Below, in pieces: positions 10,101-20,361 of a DNA stretch of 64,000 bases; the stretch's first letter is position 1; each line of letters begins with the position of its first letter. A model generated the notes under the pieces. It was given only the letters and a program-made list of their open reading frames with translations. It searched no databases and was not told the origin of the DNA. The position numbers and the translations under genes are program-made. The stretch is from CAIWHR01 sp963816925 (GTDB lineage: Bacteria; Pseudomonadota; Gammaproteobacteria; Burkholderiales; Casimicrobiaceae): assembly GCA_963816925.1 (NCBI GenBank), contig CAWFMY010000020.1, forward strand, positions 1 to 64,000, read 5' to 3'.

Positions 10101-10631
10101 ATGCAGGAGATCGGCTTCCAGCTCTATGCCGACATGCTGAAGGCGGCGGTGTCGGCGTTGAAGGCCGGCCGCGAGCCCGACCTCGCCGCGCCGCTCGGCG
10201 TCACGACCGAGATCAACCTCCACGTGCCGGCGCTGTTGCCGGAATCCTACTGCAACGACGTGCACGAGCGGCTCGTCCTCTACAAGCGCCTCGCGAACTG
10301 CGAGTCGGAAGAGGAACTCACGACCATGCAGGAAGAACTCGTCGACCGCTTCGGGCGACCGCCCGAACCCGCGCAGGCGCTGCTCGCGTGCCATCGGCTG
10401 CGCCTCGAAGCAAAGCCGATGGGCGTCGCCAAGATCGACTCGGGACCCGAGCGCAGCACGCTCCAGTTCGTGAAGCAGCCGCCGTTCGATGCCGGCGCCC
10501 TCATCCTGCTCGTGCAGCGCGACGGCCGCATCCGCTTCGCCGGTCCGGACCGCGTGCGCATCGAGCGCGCGGCGCCCACGCTCGCCGACCGCGTCGCGCT
10601 CATTCGCGATTTTCTCGGCCGGTTGCGGTGA
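7176..10631 (+). CDS. mfd: Transcription-repair coupling factor
   Basis: Mfd removes RNA polymerase stalled at DNA damage and recruits UvrA. Domains in order: UvrB-homology module, with LLPDWETLPYDPFSPHHDLVS near the start; RNA polymerase-interacting domain (GDPVVHEQHGIGRYLGL, about 8640-8690); and RecG-like translocase with Walker A GDVGFGKTEVALRAA (about 9085), DEEH box IIDEEHRFGV (about 9384) and TATPIPRTLAMSLEGIRDFS. A C-terminal TRCF domain ends the protein. From ATG 7176 the protein is about 1,151 aa, close to the E. coli length. The frame stays open to a TTG at 7047, but those 43 residues are Ala/Pro-rich and probably not conserved. A TATAAT hexamer lies at 7024-7029 without a clear -35, so the start is uncertain. 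Confidence 0.95.
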   Translation: MLAALPPLVPDLPAPGQKLRGPALPGSSDAIALAQLAVQCVRQKRMLAVVSADALAAQRLADEIPWFAPGLRVALLPDWETLPYDPFSPHHDLVSERLATLYRVSRGECDVLVVAATTALYRLAPPSYLAAFTFFLKQGERLDVAGLRAQLALAGYQHVTQVVSPGEFSVRGGLIDLFPMGSTLPFRLDLFGDDIESIRTFDVDTQRTLYPVPDVRLLPAREFPLDEAGRTRFRSRYREVFEGDPSKSPLYKDVSHGVAPGGIEYYLPLFFEETATLADYLPRDAAIAQVGDIAGAVARFWQDTESRYKLLRGDKTRPLLPPIDIFLPEDAFNGAIKPFARVELPSYDSPPGGPSLTVDEVAVLPSVQVDRRAEDPLAALKRFLAAASGTRILVCAESAGRRETMQQYFAEYGLALPQVDDLAGFLAGTASVALGISPLHAGFAWPAAGLAFVTEAELYAGVVRRGRRDAARRSNVDAMLRDLSEVRIGDPVVHEQHGIGRYLGLVTLNLGEGPTEFLQLVYANDAKLYVPVSNLHLIGRYSGASPEAAPLHELGSGQWDKAKKRAARQAHDTAAELLNLYAQRAARKGHAFTFTPHDYEAFADGFPFEETADQQAAIDAVIADLTAGRPMDRLVCGDVGFGKTEVALRAAFVALADGKQVAVLVPTTLLAEQHFKVFTDRFSDLPVKLTELSRFRSPKEVKAALEGLAAGTLDLVIGTHKLLQSDVKFKSLGLVIIDEEHRFGVRQKEQLKKLRAEVDVLTLTATPIPRTLAMSLEGIRDFSVIATAPQRRLAIKTFVATYSRGIIREAALREMKRGGQVYFLHNDIDTIATTAQRLTELLPEARIAVAHGQMGERDLEHVMREFYAQRINLLVCSTIIETGIDVPTANTIIIERADRLGLAQLHQLRGRVGRSHHQAYAYLLTPPEESLSGQARKRLEAIQMMEDLGSGFYLAMHDLEIRGAGEVLGESQSGEMQEIGFQLYADMLKAAVSALKAGREPDLAAPLGVTTEINLHVPALLPESYCNDVHERLVLYKRLANCESEEELTTMQEELVDRFGRPPEPAQALLACHRLRLEAKPMGVAKIDSGPERSTLQFVKQPPFDAGALILLVQRDGRIRFAGPDRVRIERAAPTLADRVALIRDFLGRLR

Positions 10632-10638
10632 GACCGCG

Positions 10639-11560
10639 ATGCCGATGTCGCAGTTGCCCCCACAGGTTCACGTGTTCGTCCGCGACTGGCTGTCGTCCAA
10701 CAACGTCGTCCTCAGGAGCCGCGACGGCCACGTCCTGATCGACACCGGATATTCGCGGCATGCGCCCATGACGCTCGCGCTGCTCGCGTCCGATCGCGGC
10801 ATCCGCAACGATCCGCTCGCCTGGGTCGTCAACACGCACTGCCACTCCGACCACATCGGCGGCAACGCTGCGCTCGCGGAGAAGTACGGATGCCCGATCG
10901 CGGTGCCCGAAGGCGAGGCACCGTTCATCGAGCGCTGGGACCAGAAGGCGCTGCTTTACGACTACTGCGACCAGCGCGCCGACCGCTTCATCGTGAGCCA
11001 GGCGCGTGCAACCCGACACGACGCATGTGTGGGGCGATCTCGAGTGGCGCGCGCTTGCGGCACCCGGACACGACATGGGCGCGCTCGTGTTCTTCAACCC
11101 CGAGCACGGGATACTGATTTCCGGCGACGCGCTCTGGGAGAACGGCTTCGGCATCGTGATGCCCCCGGAGGTCGACCCGGCCGCGCTGCCGGCGACGCGC
11201 GCAACGCTCGAAATGCTGGGCCGCCTCGCCATACGCGTCGTCATACCGGGTCACGGCGCACCCTTCGTCGACGTCGCGGCCGCGCTCGATCGCGCGATGC
11301 GCCGTGTCGATGCGTTCGAGGCCGAGCCGATGCGAATGGTGCGGCATGTACTGAAGGCGCTCCTCGCGTTTTCGCTGCTCGATCATCAGCAGCTGCTGCT
11401 GGCCGAACTGCCTTCGTACCTCGATCGCGTGGGCCTGTTTCGCGATTTCAACCGGCAGTTCTACCGGTTGCCGCCCTCGAAAATGGCCGCGATGCTGGTC
11501 GGTGAACTCGAGAAGTCCGGCGCGGTCAGACGCGACGACGGTTGGCTGCGGCCGGCGTAA
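10639..11560 (+). CDS. MBL-fold metallo-hydrolase, one frameshift
   Basis: Metallo-beta-lactamase-fold hydrolase with the metal-binding motif THCHSDHIGG (about 10840), a later APGHDMGALVFFNP, the aspartate in ISGDALWENGFG, and the final histidine in VIPGHGAPFVD. A further 80 residues of helical, winged-helix-like C-terminus follow. The frame breaks near 11005, where dropping one C gives VQPDTTHVWGDLEW. The start ATG is 7 nt after the mfd stop, so it probably forms an operon with mfd. The fold includes glyoxalase II-like and other thioester or phosphodiester hydrolases; the substrate is unknown. The 190 bp after it show nothing I can assign. Confidence 0.8.
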
Positions 11561-11749
11561 GCGCCAGCCTGGTCATCCGCCGCCGCGGCTGCGCTAGAAT
11601 ACGCCCCGGTCCGATGTCCCCATTGTTGGAATAACTTCTCGAATCAACGTGTTTTCCACGCTAATGTCGACGACCGGTTTTGATCGCACGAATTCCGACG
11701 GCTTCCATTCCGCGCCGCTTTCCGATCGTCGTCCGGCGCGGGTCACGCG

Positions 11750-12572
11750 GTGAGCGAATTCCTCGACCATCCTGCGTTCCAGGGTGGCGTCGCCCCGTTC
11801 TTCGTGGCGCTGATCGTCGCCTTCGCCCTCGGGCGCACCCGATTCGTCTGGCTCGCGATCATGCCGGCCTACGCGACCATGGTGGCGCTCGACACGGGCT
11901 TCACGCTGTTCCCGCCGACCGTGGCACGCAAGACCTGGCTGATCGGGCTTCTCGCACCGCTTGCAGGCGTCGCTGCCGACCGGTACCGGCGATCGTCGCG
12001 GCGTGTCGCGCCCGCGCTCGTCGCCGCCGCCAGCCTGCTCTCGCTCTGGGTATTTCGGTCCGTGCTGCAGAATCACCCGATCGCCGACGCCGTCGTCGCC
12101 GGCGCCGGCATTGCGGCGTTCGTCGCGGCGATGGTCGCGTCCGTCCTGCGACTGCGCAACGACGGCCTGGCGTGCGGAGCCGCCGGCTTTGGCCTCGGCA
12201 TCGCCGCCGGCGTGGCAGGCATTTTGTCGGCGTCGATCGGCGCGCTCGTCGCGGGCGTTGCGATCGGGACGGCCTGTGCCGCGATGTTGCTGGTCCAGAT
12301 CGCCTTGTCGCGGGCGCTCGCGCCCGGCTTCACCGGCGCGTTGCCGATAGGCCTGTTGATCGCCCTGATTGCCGCGGGAACGCAGCAACTCGCGCTGCTT
12401 CCCTGGTACGCGCTGCCGCTGCTGCTGCTCGTCCCGCTGGCGGTTTCGCTGCCGACACCGAAACCGGGTTCGCTGTTCCCGCGTGCCGCCGTGCTATCCG
12501 CCTACGCGCTTGCTCGCCGCCGCGCTGCCCATCGCGGCCGCGTGGAATGCCGCGCGCACTTCCTTGCCCTGA
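11750..12572 (+). CDS. Hypothetical multi-pass membrane protein, one frameshift
   Basis: I do not recognise the family. From GTG at 11750 the protein reads as about 273 aa with eight or more hydrophobic segments (for example FFVALIVAFALG, ADAVVAGAGIAAFVAAMVAS, LPIGLLIALIAAG), short polar loops and no soluble domain. The frame breaks near 12510; dropping one base gives YALLAAALPIAAAWNAARTSLP and a stop at 12572. It is followed 22 bp later by a YceI gene on the same strand. A small-molecule or polyprenol-related membrane role is only a guess. Confidence 0.55.
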
Positions 12573-12594
12573 CCCGACCTCGCAGGAGACTCGC

Positions 12595-13184
12595 ATGTTC
12601 AAGCACCTGGCCACCCTCATCCTTGCCGCTGCTCCCCTACCCGCTCTCGCGGCGACGGAGAGTCTATCCGCTCGACCCGCTGCACACGTCCGTTTCGTTT
12701 GCCATCGACCACCTCGGACTCTCGGTGATTCACGGCAGGTTCAGCAAATACTCCGGCAAGATTTCGATCGATCGCACGGCGAAGACCGGTGCGGTCGAGC
12801 TCGTTGTCGAGACCGCGTCGGTCGACACCAACGACAACGACAAGGGCAACCGGCCGCGTTCGCGCGACGAGCACCTGCGCTCGGCCGATTTCTTCAACGT
12901 CGCGGAGTTTCCGCGGATGACCTACAAGTCGACCAACGTCGTCTTTGCCGGCGACACCCCGACGGTCGTCGCAGGGCGACCTGACGCTGCTCGGCGTGAC
13001 GAAGCCGGTGGCGATCACCGTGGAGCGCTTCAAGTGCAACCCCGCGACGGCGACCGCGAAGGAGCGTTGCGGCGGCAGCGCGAACGCAAGAATCAAGCGC
13101 TCCGACTTCGGCATGAAACGCGGAATTCCGTCCATCGGCGACGACGTCCTGCTGTCGTTCGGGTTCGAGGGCGACAAAGAATGA
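12595..13184 (+). CDS. YceI family periplasmic protein, two frameshifts
   Basis: YceI proteins are secreted lipocalin-like barrels that bind polyisoprenoids in their cavity. The N-terminus has a signal peptide (MFKHLATLILAAAPLPALAA). The mature part begins YPLDPLHTSVSFAIDHLGLS and contains KTGAVELVVETASVDTNDN, FFNVAEFPRMTYKST and GDLTLLGVTKPVAITVERF, all family hallmarks. The frame breaks near 12655 and 12965, each repaired by removing one base. The predicted length of about 196 aa is normal. An intrinsic terminator follows at 13204. It may be cotranscribed with the upstream membrane protein. Confidence 0.85.
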
Positions 13185-13203
13185 CGTCCACCTCAGCAGA
13201 CAA

Positions 13204-13228
13204 AACCGGGCCGCGACCCGGTTTTTTG
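13204..13228 (+). terminator. Rho-independent terminator after the YceI gene
   Basis: AACCGGG and CCCGGTT arms around a short GC loop, followed by TTTTTGTT on the plus strand. It begins 19 bp after the YceI stop and also separates it from the convergent marC-like gene. Confidence 0.85.
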
Positions 13229-13244
13229 TTGCCCTTCGCGAGCG

Positions 13245-13847
13245 CTATTTCGCGAGTTCGCCGACGAACGAGCGCACGCCCGACAGCAGCATCTCGACCG
13301 CGAGCGCCGTCAGCACGAGGCCCATCAGCCGCTCGAACGCGACCATCGCGCGTTCGCCAAGCCAGCGTTGCAGCCGGTCGGCGAGCGCCAGCACGAGGGT
13401 CGTCGCAGCCATCGCCAGCGTCAGCGCGAGGATCCAGCTGCCGATCTTCGCCGGATCGCGCGAGGCCATCAGCATCACCGTGGCGAGCGCGGACGGACCG
13501 GCGATCGACGGGATGGCGAGCGGCACGAGGAACGGCTCGACGCCCGGCGGGTCGCCGAAGATGCCTTCGGGGCGCGGGAACACCATCCGGATCGCGATCA
13601 GGAACAGGATGATCCCGCCCGCGATCGTCAGCGACTCCTCGGACAGGTGGAGCCACTGCAGAAAGGTCCGCCCCCCCAGCATGAACGCGACGAGGATGCC
13701 GTAGGCCGCCAGGCATTCGCGCAGCACGACCCGAAGCCTTCGCTCGGGCGCGACATTCTTCAGCGCCGCGACGACGACCGGCACGTTGCCGAACGGGTCG
13801 ATGACCAGCACCAGCAGGATCGTCGCGGAAAAGAGCTCGGCGTTCAT
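13245..13847 (-). CDS. MarC family membrane protein
   Basis: A 200-aa inner-membrane protein of the MarC/UPF0056 family with six hydrophobic segments. The family pattern includes LVIDPFGNVPVVVAALKN, ECLAAYGILVAFMLGGRTFL, GGIILFLIAIRMVF and PLAIPSIAGPSALATVMLM. Despite the name, the family's role in drug resistance is not supported and its function is unknown. ATG at 13847 (MNAELFSATILLVLV) was chosen over upstream codons because the preceding 47 residues are not membrane-like. Divergent from the M13 peptidase gene. Confidence 0.9.
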   Translation of the reverse strand: MNAELFSATILLVLVIDPFGNVPVVVAALKNVAPERRLRVVLRECLAAYGILVAFMLGGRTFLQWLHLSEESLTIAGGIILFLIAIRMVFPRPEGIFGDPPGVEPFLVPLAIPSIAGPSALATVMLMASRDPAKIGSWILALTLAMAATTLVLALADRLQRWLGERAMVAFERLMGLVLTALAVEMLLSGVRSFVGELAK

Positions 13848-14002
13848 CGGCGCGGGGCGCGGTTCGTCGGACGGGCGCGCAGTATATCGCGCCCCTACCG
13901 GCGGAGCCCCGATATGGGGATAATCGCGGGTTTTGTGCTGGTCCGGCGGCACTCCCTTCGGAGCCCCACCGCCAGCAGTCGAATCCACAAGGAGCCTTGC
14001 GC

Positions 14003-16037
14003 ATGAAGCCGTCCTTATTCCTCGCCTGTTGCGCCAGTGTGGCTGCGGCGCCGCTGTTGGCCGCGGATCCTCCGCCCGCGGCGCTGCAATCCGGCATCGA
14101 GACCCAGTATTTCGACGCGAAGGTCCGCCCGGGCGACGATTTCTACAACTTCGTCAACGGCAAATGGCTCGCCACGACGACCATTCCCGAGGACAAGGCG
14201 AGCTGGGGTCCGGTCGGGATCCTCCGCCAGGAATCGCAGGAACGTCAGCGCAAGCTGATCGAGGACGCCGCAGCCACCACGACGGGCAGCGCCGAGGCGC
14301 GCAAGGTCGGCGATCTCTACAAGAGCTTCATGGACGAAGCACGACTCGAAACGCTCGGGCTGAAGCCGCTCGCGGCGCAATTCGCGGCGATCGACGCCGT
14401 CAAGGACAAGGCCGAGCTGCCGGCGTTGATCGCCCGCCTGCAGCAGATCGGCGTGACCACGCCGTTCGACATCGACATCGACCAGGACAAGCGCAACTCC
14501 GCCGCCTATGTCGTCTATCTCTCCCAGTCCGGCCTCGGCCTCCCGGATCGCGATTACTACATCGACGACAGCGACGCGCGGCTCGTCGGGATCCGGAAGA
14601 AATATGGCGAGCACATCGAGAAGATGCTGACGCTCGCGGGCAGCAAGAACGCGAAGCAGGAAGCCGCCGACATCCTCGCGCTCGAAACCGCCATTGCGCG
14701 CGTGCATTGGACCAAGGTGGAGTCGCGCGACCCGGTGAAGACGTACGAGAAAGTCACCCTCAAGGACCTGCCGGGTGTGGCGCCGGGATTCGATTGGAAG
14801 GCCTACCTCGACACGAATGGCGTATCGGGCAAGGTCTCCGATCTCGTCCTCTACCAGGCGAGCTATCTCAAGGACTTCAGCGCGCTGTTCGCGAAGACAC
14901 CGCTATCCACGTGGAAGGCCTACTTCAGGTGGGCGGTGCTGCGCGACTACGCGCGCTTCCTCGACAAGCAATACGTCGACGAGCGATTCGCGTTCTACGG
15001 CACGACGCTTTCCGGCGTCCCGCAAAACCGGCCCCGCTGGCAGCGCGGCGTCGGGCTGGTCGACGAATCGATCGGCGAAGCGCTCGGCAAGGTCTATGTG
15101 GACAAGTACTTTCCGCCATCGAGCAAGGCGCGAATGGAGAAGCTCGTCGCCAACCTGCTCGCCACTTACAAGCAGAGCATCGACGGCCTCGACTGGATGG
15201 GTGCGCAGACGAAGAAGGAAGCGCAGGCCAAGCTCGCGAAGATCACGCCGAAGATCGGCTATCCGGCGAAATGGCGCGACTACTCGACGCTCGTCATCGC
15301 GCCGGACGACCTCGTCGGCAACGTGATGCGGGCTCGCCAATTCGAATTCAACCGCATCGTTGCGAAGCTGGGCAAGCCGATCGACCGCGACGAGTGGTTC
15401 ATGACGCCGCAAACGGTGAACGCCTACTACAACCCGCTGATGAACGAAATCGTGTTCCCGGCGGCCTACCTCGAGCCGCCGTATTTCAACCCGGCTGCGG
15501 ACGACGCCGCCAACTACGGCGGGGCCGGGGCGACGATCGGCCACGAGATCAGCCACGGCTTCGACGATTCAGGCAGCCAGTTCGACGGCGACGGCAACCT
15601 GCGCGACTGGTGGACGCCCGAAGACCACAAGCGCTTCGACGAAAAGACGAAGGCGCTGGTCGCCCAGTTCGACGCGTACAGCCCGGTGCCCGGCTACACC
15701 GTCAACGGCAAGCTGACGCTCGGCGAGAACATCGCCGACCTGTCGGGTCTCGCGATCGCGTACAAGGCCTACCGGCTGTCACTCGGCGGCAAGGAAGCCC
15801 CGGTCATCGACGGCATGACCGGCGACGAGCGGTTCTTCCTGAGCTTCGCGCAAGGCATCGCGCGACAAGACGCGGGACGAGCAGACGATCGTCTATCTCA
15901 AGTCCGACCCGCATTCGCCCGATCATTTCCGCACGATCGGACCGCTGTCGAACCTCGACGCGTTCTACAAGACGTACAAGCTCAAGGACGGCGACAAGAT
16001 GTTCCGCCTGCCGAAGGATCGTGTCTCGATCTGGTAG
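14003..16037 (+). CDS. M13 family zinc metallopeptidase, exported, one frameshift
   Basis: Neprilysin/PepO-like endopeptidase. It has a signal peptide (MKPSLFLACCASVAAAPLLA) and then the long M13 N-terminal domain (GDDFYNFVNGKWLATTTIP). The catalytic part has NAYYNPLMNEIVFPAAYL, the zinc motif HEISH in GHEISHGFDDSG (about 15540), and GENIADLSGLAIAY carrying the third ligand. AAGGAG lies 8 nt before ATG 14003. The frame breaks near 15865; dropping one base gives RDKTRDEQTIVYLKSDPHSP and a C-terminus LPKDRVSIW with TAG at 16037. M13 proteins normally end in a conserved tryptophan, which is recovered by this correction. Full length is about 677 aa. Confidence 0.9.
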
Positions 16038-16081
16038 GGCGAGCGGCGAGTCGGCGACGCGGAGGCCGAGGCGAGCCGGCG

Positions 16082-17102
16082 TCAACGATCCGGCGATCCG
16101 ATAAGCGTGGTGCACGCGCCGGTCGCGAAAATCGTCCGGCAGCGTGCGCGCGCTGATGTCCGCGCACGACGGGTCCGCGGCGAGCGCCGGGTCGAGGCGG
16201 AACGTGCGCAGGTTGGTCGAGAAGTAGAGCTCGCCGCCCGGCGCGAGCAGCCCGCGCACCGACGCCACGAGCTCCGCGTGGTCGCGCTGGATGTCGAGCA
16301 CGCCCGCCATCGCCTTCGACGTCGAGAACGCCGGCGGATCGAGCACGATGAGGTCGTAGCGCCGGCGCTCTTCCTGGGCGACCGCGAGCCAGCGCATGAC
16401 GTCGGCGCGGATCAGCTGGTGCCGCCGCGAATCGACGCCGTTCGCCGCGAAATTGCGCGCCGCCCAGTCGAGATAGGTGTTCGACAGGTCCACCGTCTGC
16501 GAAGCGACGGCGCCGCCGGCGGCCGCGTAGACGGTGAAGCTGCCGGTGTAGGCGAACAGGTTGAGCATCCGCCGTCCCTGCGCCCGCTCGCGCACGATCG
16601 CGCGCAGCGCGCGGTGGTCGAGGAAGAGCCCCGTGTCGAGATAGGCTTCGAGATTGACGATGAAGCGCAATCCAGCCTCGACGACGACGAAATCGGTTCC
16701 GCGCTTGCCGGTCGGCTCGTGCTGCTCGAGGCCGCGGCGCTTGCGGCGCGCCTTGGCGACGATCGACTTTTCCGGCAGCGCGAGCGCGTGCGCGGTCGAA
16801 GCGCGCACGACGGCGAGCCAGGCGTCGTGCTCCGCGTCGCTTTGCTCCCAGCCCGTCTCGACTTCCTGCAGGTGCACGCGCATGCCGACCGCCGCATCCT
16901 CGGCGACGTAGCAGTCGATCGCGAGCGGAAACTCCGGCACGTCGCGGTCATAGACGCGGTACGCGCCGTACCCGTGGCGGCGCGCCCAGCGGTGCCGATG
17001 CCTTGCATTCTTGCCGAGGCGGTTCGCGAATGCCGCGATGGCGTCCGGATGCGGCGCGCTCCGCGTGCCCGCGCCCGGTGGCGGAGAGGCGCGCGAGGGC
17101 AT
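16082..17102 (-). CDS. RlmK-like 23S rRNA methyltransferase (class I, SAM-dependent)
   Basis: It corresponds to the C-terminal half of E. coli RlmL (the RlmK domain), which forms m7G2069. Family marks are ANRLGKNARHRHRWARRHG, YRVYDRDVPEFPLAID, YLDTGLFLDHRALR, the SAM-binding LNLFAYTGSFTVYAA (about 16535) and the motif DLIVLDPPAFS. There is no THUMP/RlmL half, so it is a stand-alone version. ATG at 17102 lies 8 nt after the ndh stop. The end is uncertain. After RVHHAYR the frame runs open into the M13 gene for another 290 bp, whereas the family ends about there; the other frame stops at 16082, so a frameshift in the last codons is likely. Confidence 0.8.
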
Positions 17103-17110
17103 CGCCGGCG

Positions 17111-18445
17111 TCAATGCAGCTTGACGCGCGGCTCGAGCCGGTGGCGCACGAGGCGGCTCACCGAGTCGATGGCGACGCGCAGCCAGCCGAGGATCGACAC
17201 CTGGTGCATCTTGTACAGCGACGCATACATCCAGCGCGCGATCAGCCCCTGCACCAACATGTTGCCGCCGATCAGCCGGCCCATCAGGTTGCCGACCGCG
17301 GAAAGATGGCCGAGCGAAACCAGCGAGCCGAAGTCGCGGAAATGGAATTCCGGCAACGGCTTGCCGGCAAGCCGCGCCTTCATCGTCTTCGCGAGCAGCG
17401 ACGCCTGTTGATGCGCGACCTGCGCGCGCGGCGGCAGGATCGCGCCTTCGCGGTCCGACTCGGGCCACGGGCAGGCGGCGCAATCGCCCATTGCGAAGAT
17501 GTCGGGGTCGCGCGTCGTCTGCAGGGTCTTGCCGACGACGAGCTGATGCGCGCGATTCACCTCGAGGCCGTCGAGCCGCGCGAGCACCTGCGGCGCCTGG
17601 ATGCCGGCGGCCCAGACGACGAGGTCCGCGTGCAGCACCTCGCCGGTCGCCGTGCGAACGCCGTTCTCGTCGACCTCCGTGACGCGCTCGCCGGTGCGCA
17701 CGGTCACCGAGAGCCTGCCGAGGAGCGCCGTGGCGGCTTCCGCGATCTTCTCCGGCAACGGCGGCAGGATCCGCGGCGCGGCTTCGAGGATCGTGAGCCG
17801 GATGTCGCGCTCGGGCTTGAGATAATCGAGCCCGTAACTCGCGAACGCGCGCGTGCAGTTGCGGACTTCGGCGGCGAGCTCCACGCCGGTCGCCCCCGCG
17901 CCGATGATCACGATGTCGACGGCCGCCGACTCGCCGCGCGAGGCGCGCCCCTCCGCGCGCACGCACGCCGCCACCAGGCGCCGATGGAAGCGCTCGGCAT
18001 CGATAGCGGTGTCGAGCGAGATCGCGTGATCTGCGACGCCCGTGATGCCGAAATCGTTGCCGATGCTGCCGATGCAGAAGATCAGCGTGTCGTACGGAAG
18101 GACGCCCGCCGGCAGCATTTCCTTGCCGTCGTCGTCGATGACCGCGGCGAGCTGCAGTTCGTGGCGCGCGCGGTCGAGCCCCGTGACGGCGCCGTACCGG
18201 AACCGGAAGTGATGCCAGTACGCGATGAGAAAGTAGTCGACGCTGTGCAAGTCGGCGTCCATGCGTCCCGCGGCGACTTCGTGCAGCAGCGGCTTCCACA
18301 GATGGGTCGCGAAGCGGTCGACGAGCGTGACGGTGGCGCGCCCGCTGCGGCCGAGCGTGTCGCCGAGCTTGGTGGCGAGCGGCAGTCCTGCGGCGCCACC
18401 GCCGACGATGACGATGCGATGGGGAGCGGTAGCCGTCTTGTCCAT
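17111..18445 (-). CDS. ndh: Type II NADH dehydrogenase / NAD(P)/FAD-dependent oxidoreductase
   Basis: Single-subunit, non-pumping NADH:quinone oxidoreductase. The FAD-binding Rossmann motif is RIVIVGGGAAGLPLATKLG near the N-terminus. A second nucleotide motif, IVIIGAGATGVELAAEVR (about residue 180), binds NADH. The segment GDCAACPWPESDREG contacts FAD, and PPRAQVAHQQASLLAK is typical of NDH-2. The 444 aa are intact and of normal length. The C-terminal amphipathic segment probably attaches it to the inner membrane. It lies between ggt (26 bp upstream) and the rlmK-like gene (8 bp downstream), all on the minus strand, which suggests one operon with no obvious functional link. Confidence 0.88.
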   Translation of the reverse strand: MDKTATAPHRIVIVGGGAAGLPLATKLGDTLGRSGRATVTLVDRFATHLWKPLLHEVAAGRMDADLHSVDYFLIAYWHHFRFRYGAVTGLDRARHELQLAAVIDDDGKEMLPAGVLPYDTLIFCIGSIGNDFGITGVADHAISLDTAIDAERFHRRLVAACVRAEGRASRGESAAVDIVIIGAGATGVELAAEVRNCTRAFASYGLDYLKPERDIRLTILEAAPRILPPLPEKIAEAATALLGRLSVTVRTGERVTEVDENGVRTATGEVLHADLVVWAAGIQAPQVLARLDGLEVNRAHQLVVGKTLQTTRDPDIFAMGDCAACPWPESDREGAILPPRAQVAHQQASLLAKTMKARLAGKPLPEFHFRDFGSLVSLGHLSAVGNLMGRLIGGNMLVQGLIARWMYASLYKMHQVSILGWLRVAIDSVSRLVRHRLEPRVKLH

Positions 18446-18471
18446 GTCGATTCCCGGGATCGCCCGTGGTG

Positions 18472-20233
18472 TCAGTCGCCCATCGCGGTGCCTTCGCGGC
18501 GCGGGTCGGCGCCGCCGATCCAGCCATCCTTCGTGCGGACGATCGCCTGCAGGCCGCTCGCGTGCCTCGTGACAATGGTCTCATGGCCGATCGCGCGCAG
18601 GCGCGGCGCCAGCGAAACGACGGGCTTGCCCGCTTCGAGCTCCGTCGGCCCGTTGCGGCTGCCGAAATCGGGAAGCGCGACCGCCGCCTGCGGATCGAGC
18701 CCCCAGTCGAGCACGGCGATGAGCGTCCTGGCGACATCGTTGATGATCGCGGGGCCGCCCGCGGAGCCCACGATCATGAACACGCGACCGCTGCGGTCGT
18801 AGACGATCGTCGGCGCCATCGCCGATCGCGGCCGCTTGCCGGGCTCGACGCGATTGGCGACCGGCGCGCCGTTCTCGAACGGCACGAACGAAAAATCCGT
18901 CAGCTGGTTGTTGAGCAGGAAACCGCCCGCGGTCATCAGGCGGCTGCCGAACGCGTCCTCGATCGTCGTGGTCATCGCAACGGCGTTCCCGGCGGAATCG
19001 ACGATCGAGATGTGCGACGTCGACGGCAGTTCGAGCGCCGCGCCCGTTCGCCCGCGCCGCCTTGCGCGCTTCCGCCGGCATGGGCGGGTCGCCGGCCGCG
19101 GCGACGCCGAGGCTGCGGTCGGTCCGGATGAGCCGCGAGCGCTCGCGCAGGTAATCGCGGTCGAGCAGACCGGCGGGCGCGTCGAAAAAATCCGGGTCCG
19201 CCATGTAGACGTTGCGGTCGGCGAATGCGAGGCGCCCCGCTTCGCTGAAGAAATGGACGCTCCAGAACGATGCCGGCCCCATCGAGGCGAGGTCATAGGG
19301 CTCGAGCATGCCGAGAATCTGCAGCACCGTCGTGCCGCCGGAAGACGGCAGCGGCACGCCGCAGACCTTGTAGGCGCGATACGCGCCGCAAACCGGCGCG
19401 CGGACCCTGACCCGGTAATTCGCCAGATCCGCCAGCGTGAGGTCGCCGGGGTTCGGCGCGAACGAATCGGCGGTGTCGACGACATCGCGCGCGATCTCGC
19501 CGCGGTAAAAAGCATCCGCGCCACCCTTGGCGATCGCGCGCAGCGTTTGCGCGAACGCGGGATTGCGCAGGATAGTGCCCGCCGCGCGAGGCCGTCCGTC
19601 GGCATCGAGAAAATACGCGCGAGCGCGCGACTGCACGAAATGCCTCTCGGCGGCGAGCAGCGCCGCGAGCCGCGGCGAAATCGCGAATCCCGCTTCCGCG
19701 AGCTCGATCGCCGGCGCGCATAGCGCGGCCCAGGGCAATCGGCCATGACGTCGATGCGCTTCGCCCAGCAGCGCGACCACGCCGGGAACGCCGACGGAGC
19801 GGCCGCCGACGACCGCTTCGACGAACCCTTTCGGCTTGCCGTCGGCGTCGAGAAAGCGATCGGGACGCGCGGCCGCCGGCGCGGTTTCGCGGCCGTCGTA
19901 GGCGACAAGGCCGCCGCGCTTGCCGTCATGGAACAGCATGAACGCGCCGCCGCCGATGCCGCTCGACTGCGGCTCGACGAGGTTCAGCACGAGCTGCACG
20001 GCAACGGCCGCGTCGACGGCATTGCCGCCCTGTCTCAGAATTCGATATCCGGCCTCGACGGCAATCGGATTCGCGGCCGCGACCATGAAATGCCGGCTCG
20101 TGACGGGCGATTTGTCGGTCCAGCCCGAGGTGGGTTCCGGCGGCGGGCGTTGCGCCTCGACGTGCCCGATTCCAAGCACGAGCACGAGCGCCGGCAGCAT
20201 GCTCCGAAGACCGCGGCGAATCGAACCGTGCAC
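18472..20233 (-). CDS. ggt: Gamma-glutamyltransferase, exported, one frameshift
   Basis: Periplasmic Ntn-hydrolase that cleaves glutathione and other gamma-glutamyl compounds. The large subunit has FMVAAANPIAVEAGYRILRQGGNA and SSGIGGGAFMLFHD. The autoprocessing site and catalytic Thr lie in LPSTSHISIVDSAGNAVA, and the small subunit has DRSGRVFMIVGSAGGPAI with the oxyanion GSAGG. GTG at 20233 was chosen: GGGGGAG lies 9 nt upstream and VHGSIRRGLRSMLPALVLVL makes a signal peptide; an ATG at 20263 is an alternative. The frame breaks near 19045; dropping one G restores ALELPSTSH. The processing threonine follows the break, so as written the enzyme would be dead. Confidence 0.88.
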
Positions 20234-20304
20234 GACGTCGCTCTCCCCCCACGAACGCAACATTGTAGATGAGGTCGCGCGCGGATGCGGTCGCGGCGAA
20301 TGCA

Positions 20305-20337
20305 CGAAGAAAAGGGCAGCGGGTTCGCCGCTGCCCT
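20305..20337 (-). terminator. Terminator of the hppA transcript
   Basis: Arms GGGCAGCGG and CCGCTGCCC around a 5-nt loop, followed on the reverse strand by TTTTCTTC. It begins about 25 bp after the hppA stop and closes the long minus-strand block that starts at exbB. Confidence 0.85.
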
Positions 20338-20361
20338 CGTCACCCATTCTTTGCCGCGCGG

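Noticed and set aside
7119..10394. A 1,091-codon open frame on the reverse strand opposite mfd
   Set aside because: It is the mirror of mfd codon bias in GC-rich DNA: low-complexity, His/Arg/Ala-rich and without any domain. The same holds for the long antisense frames opposite hppA (plus strand 20269-22935), opposite pit and MFS (29117-32539), and opposite the LplT-PlsC region (54336-57926).
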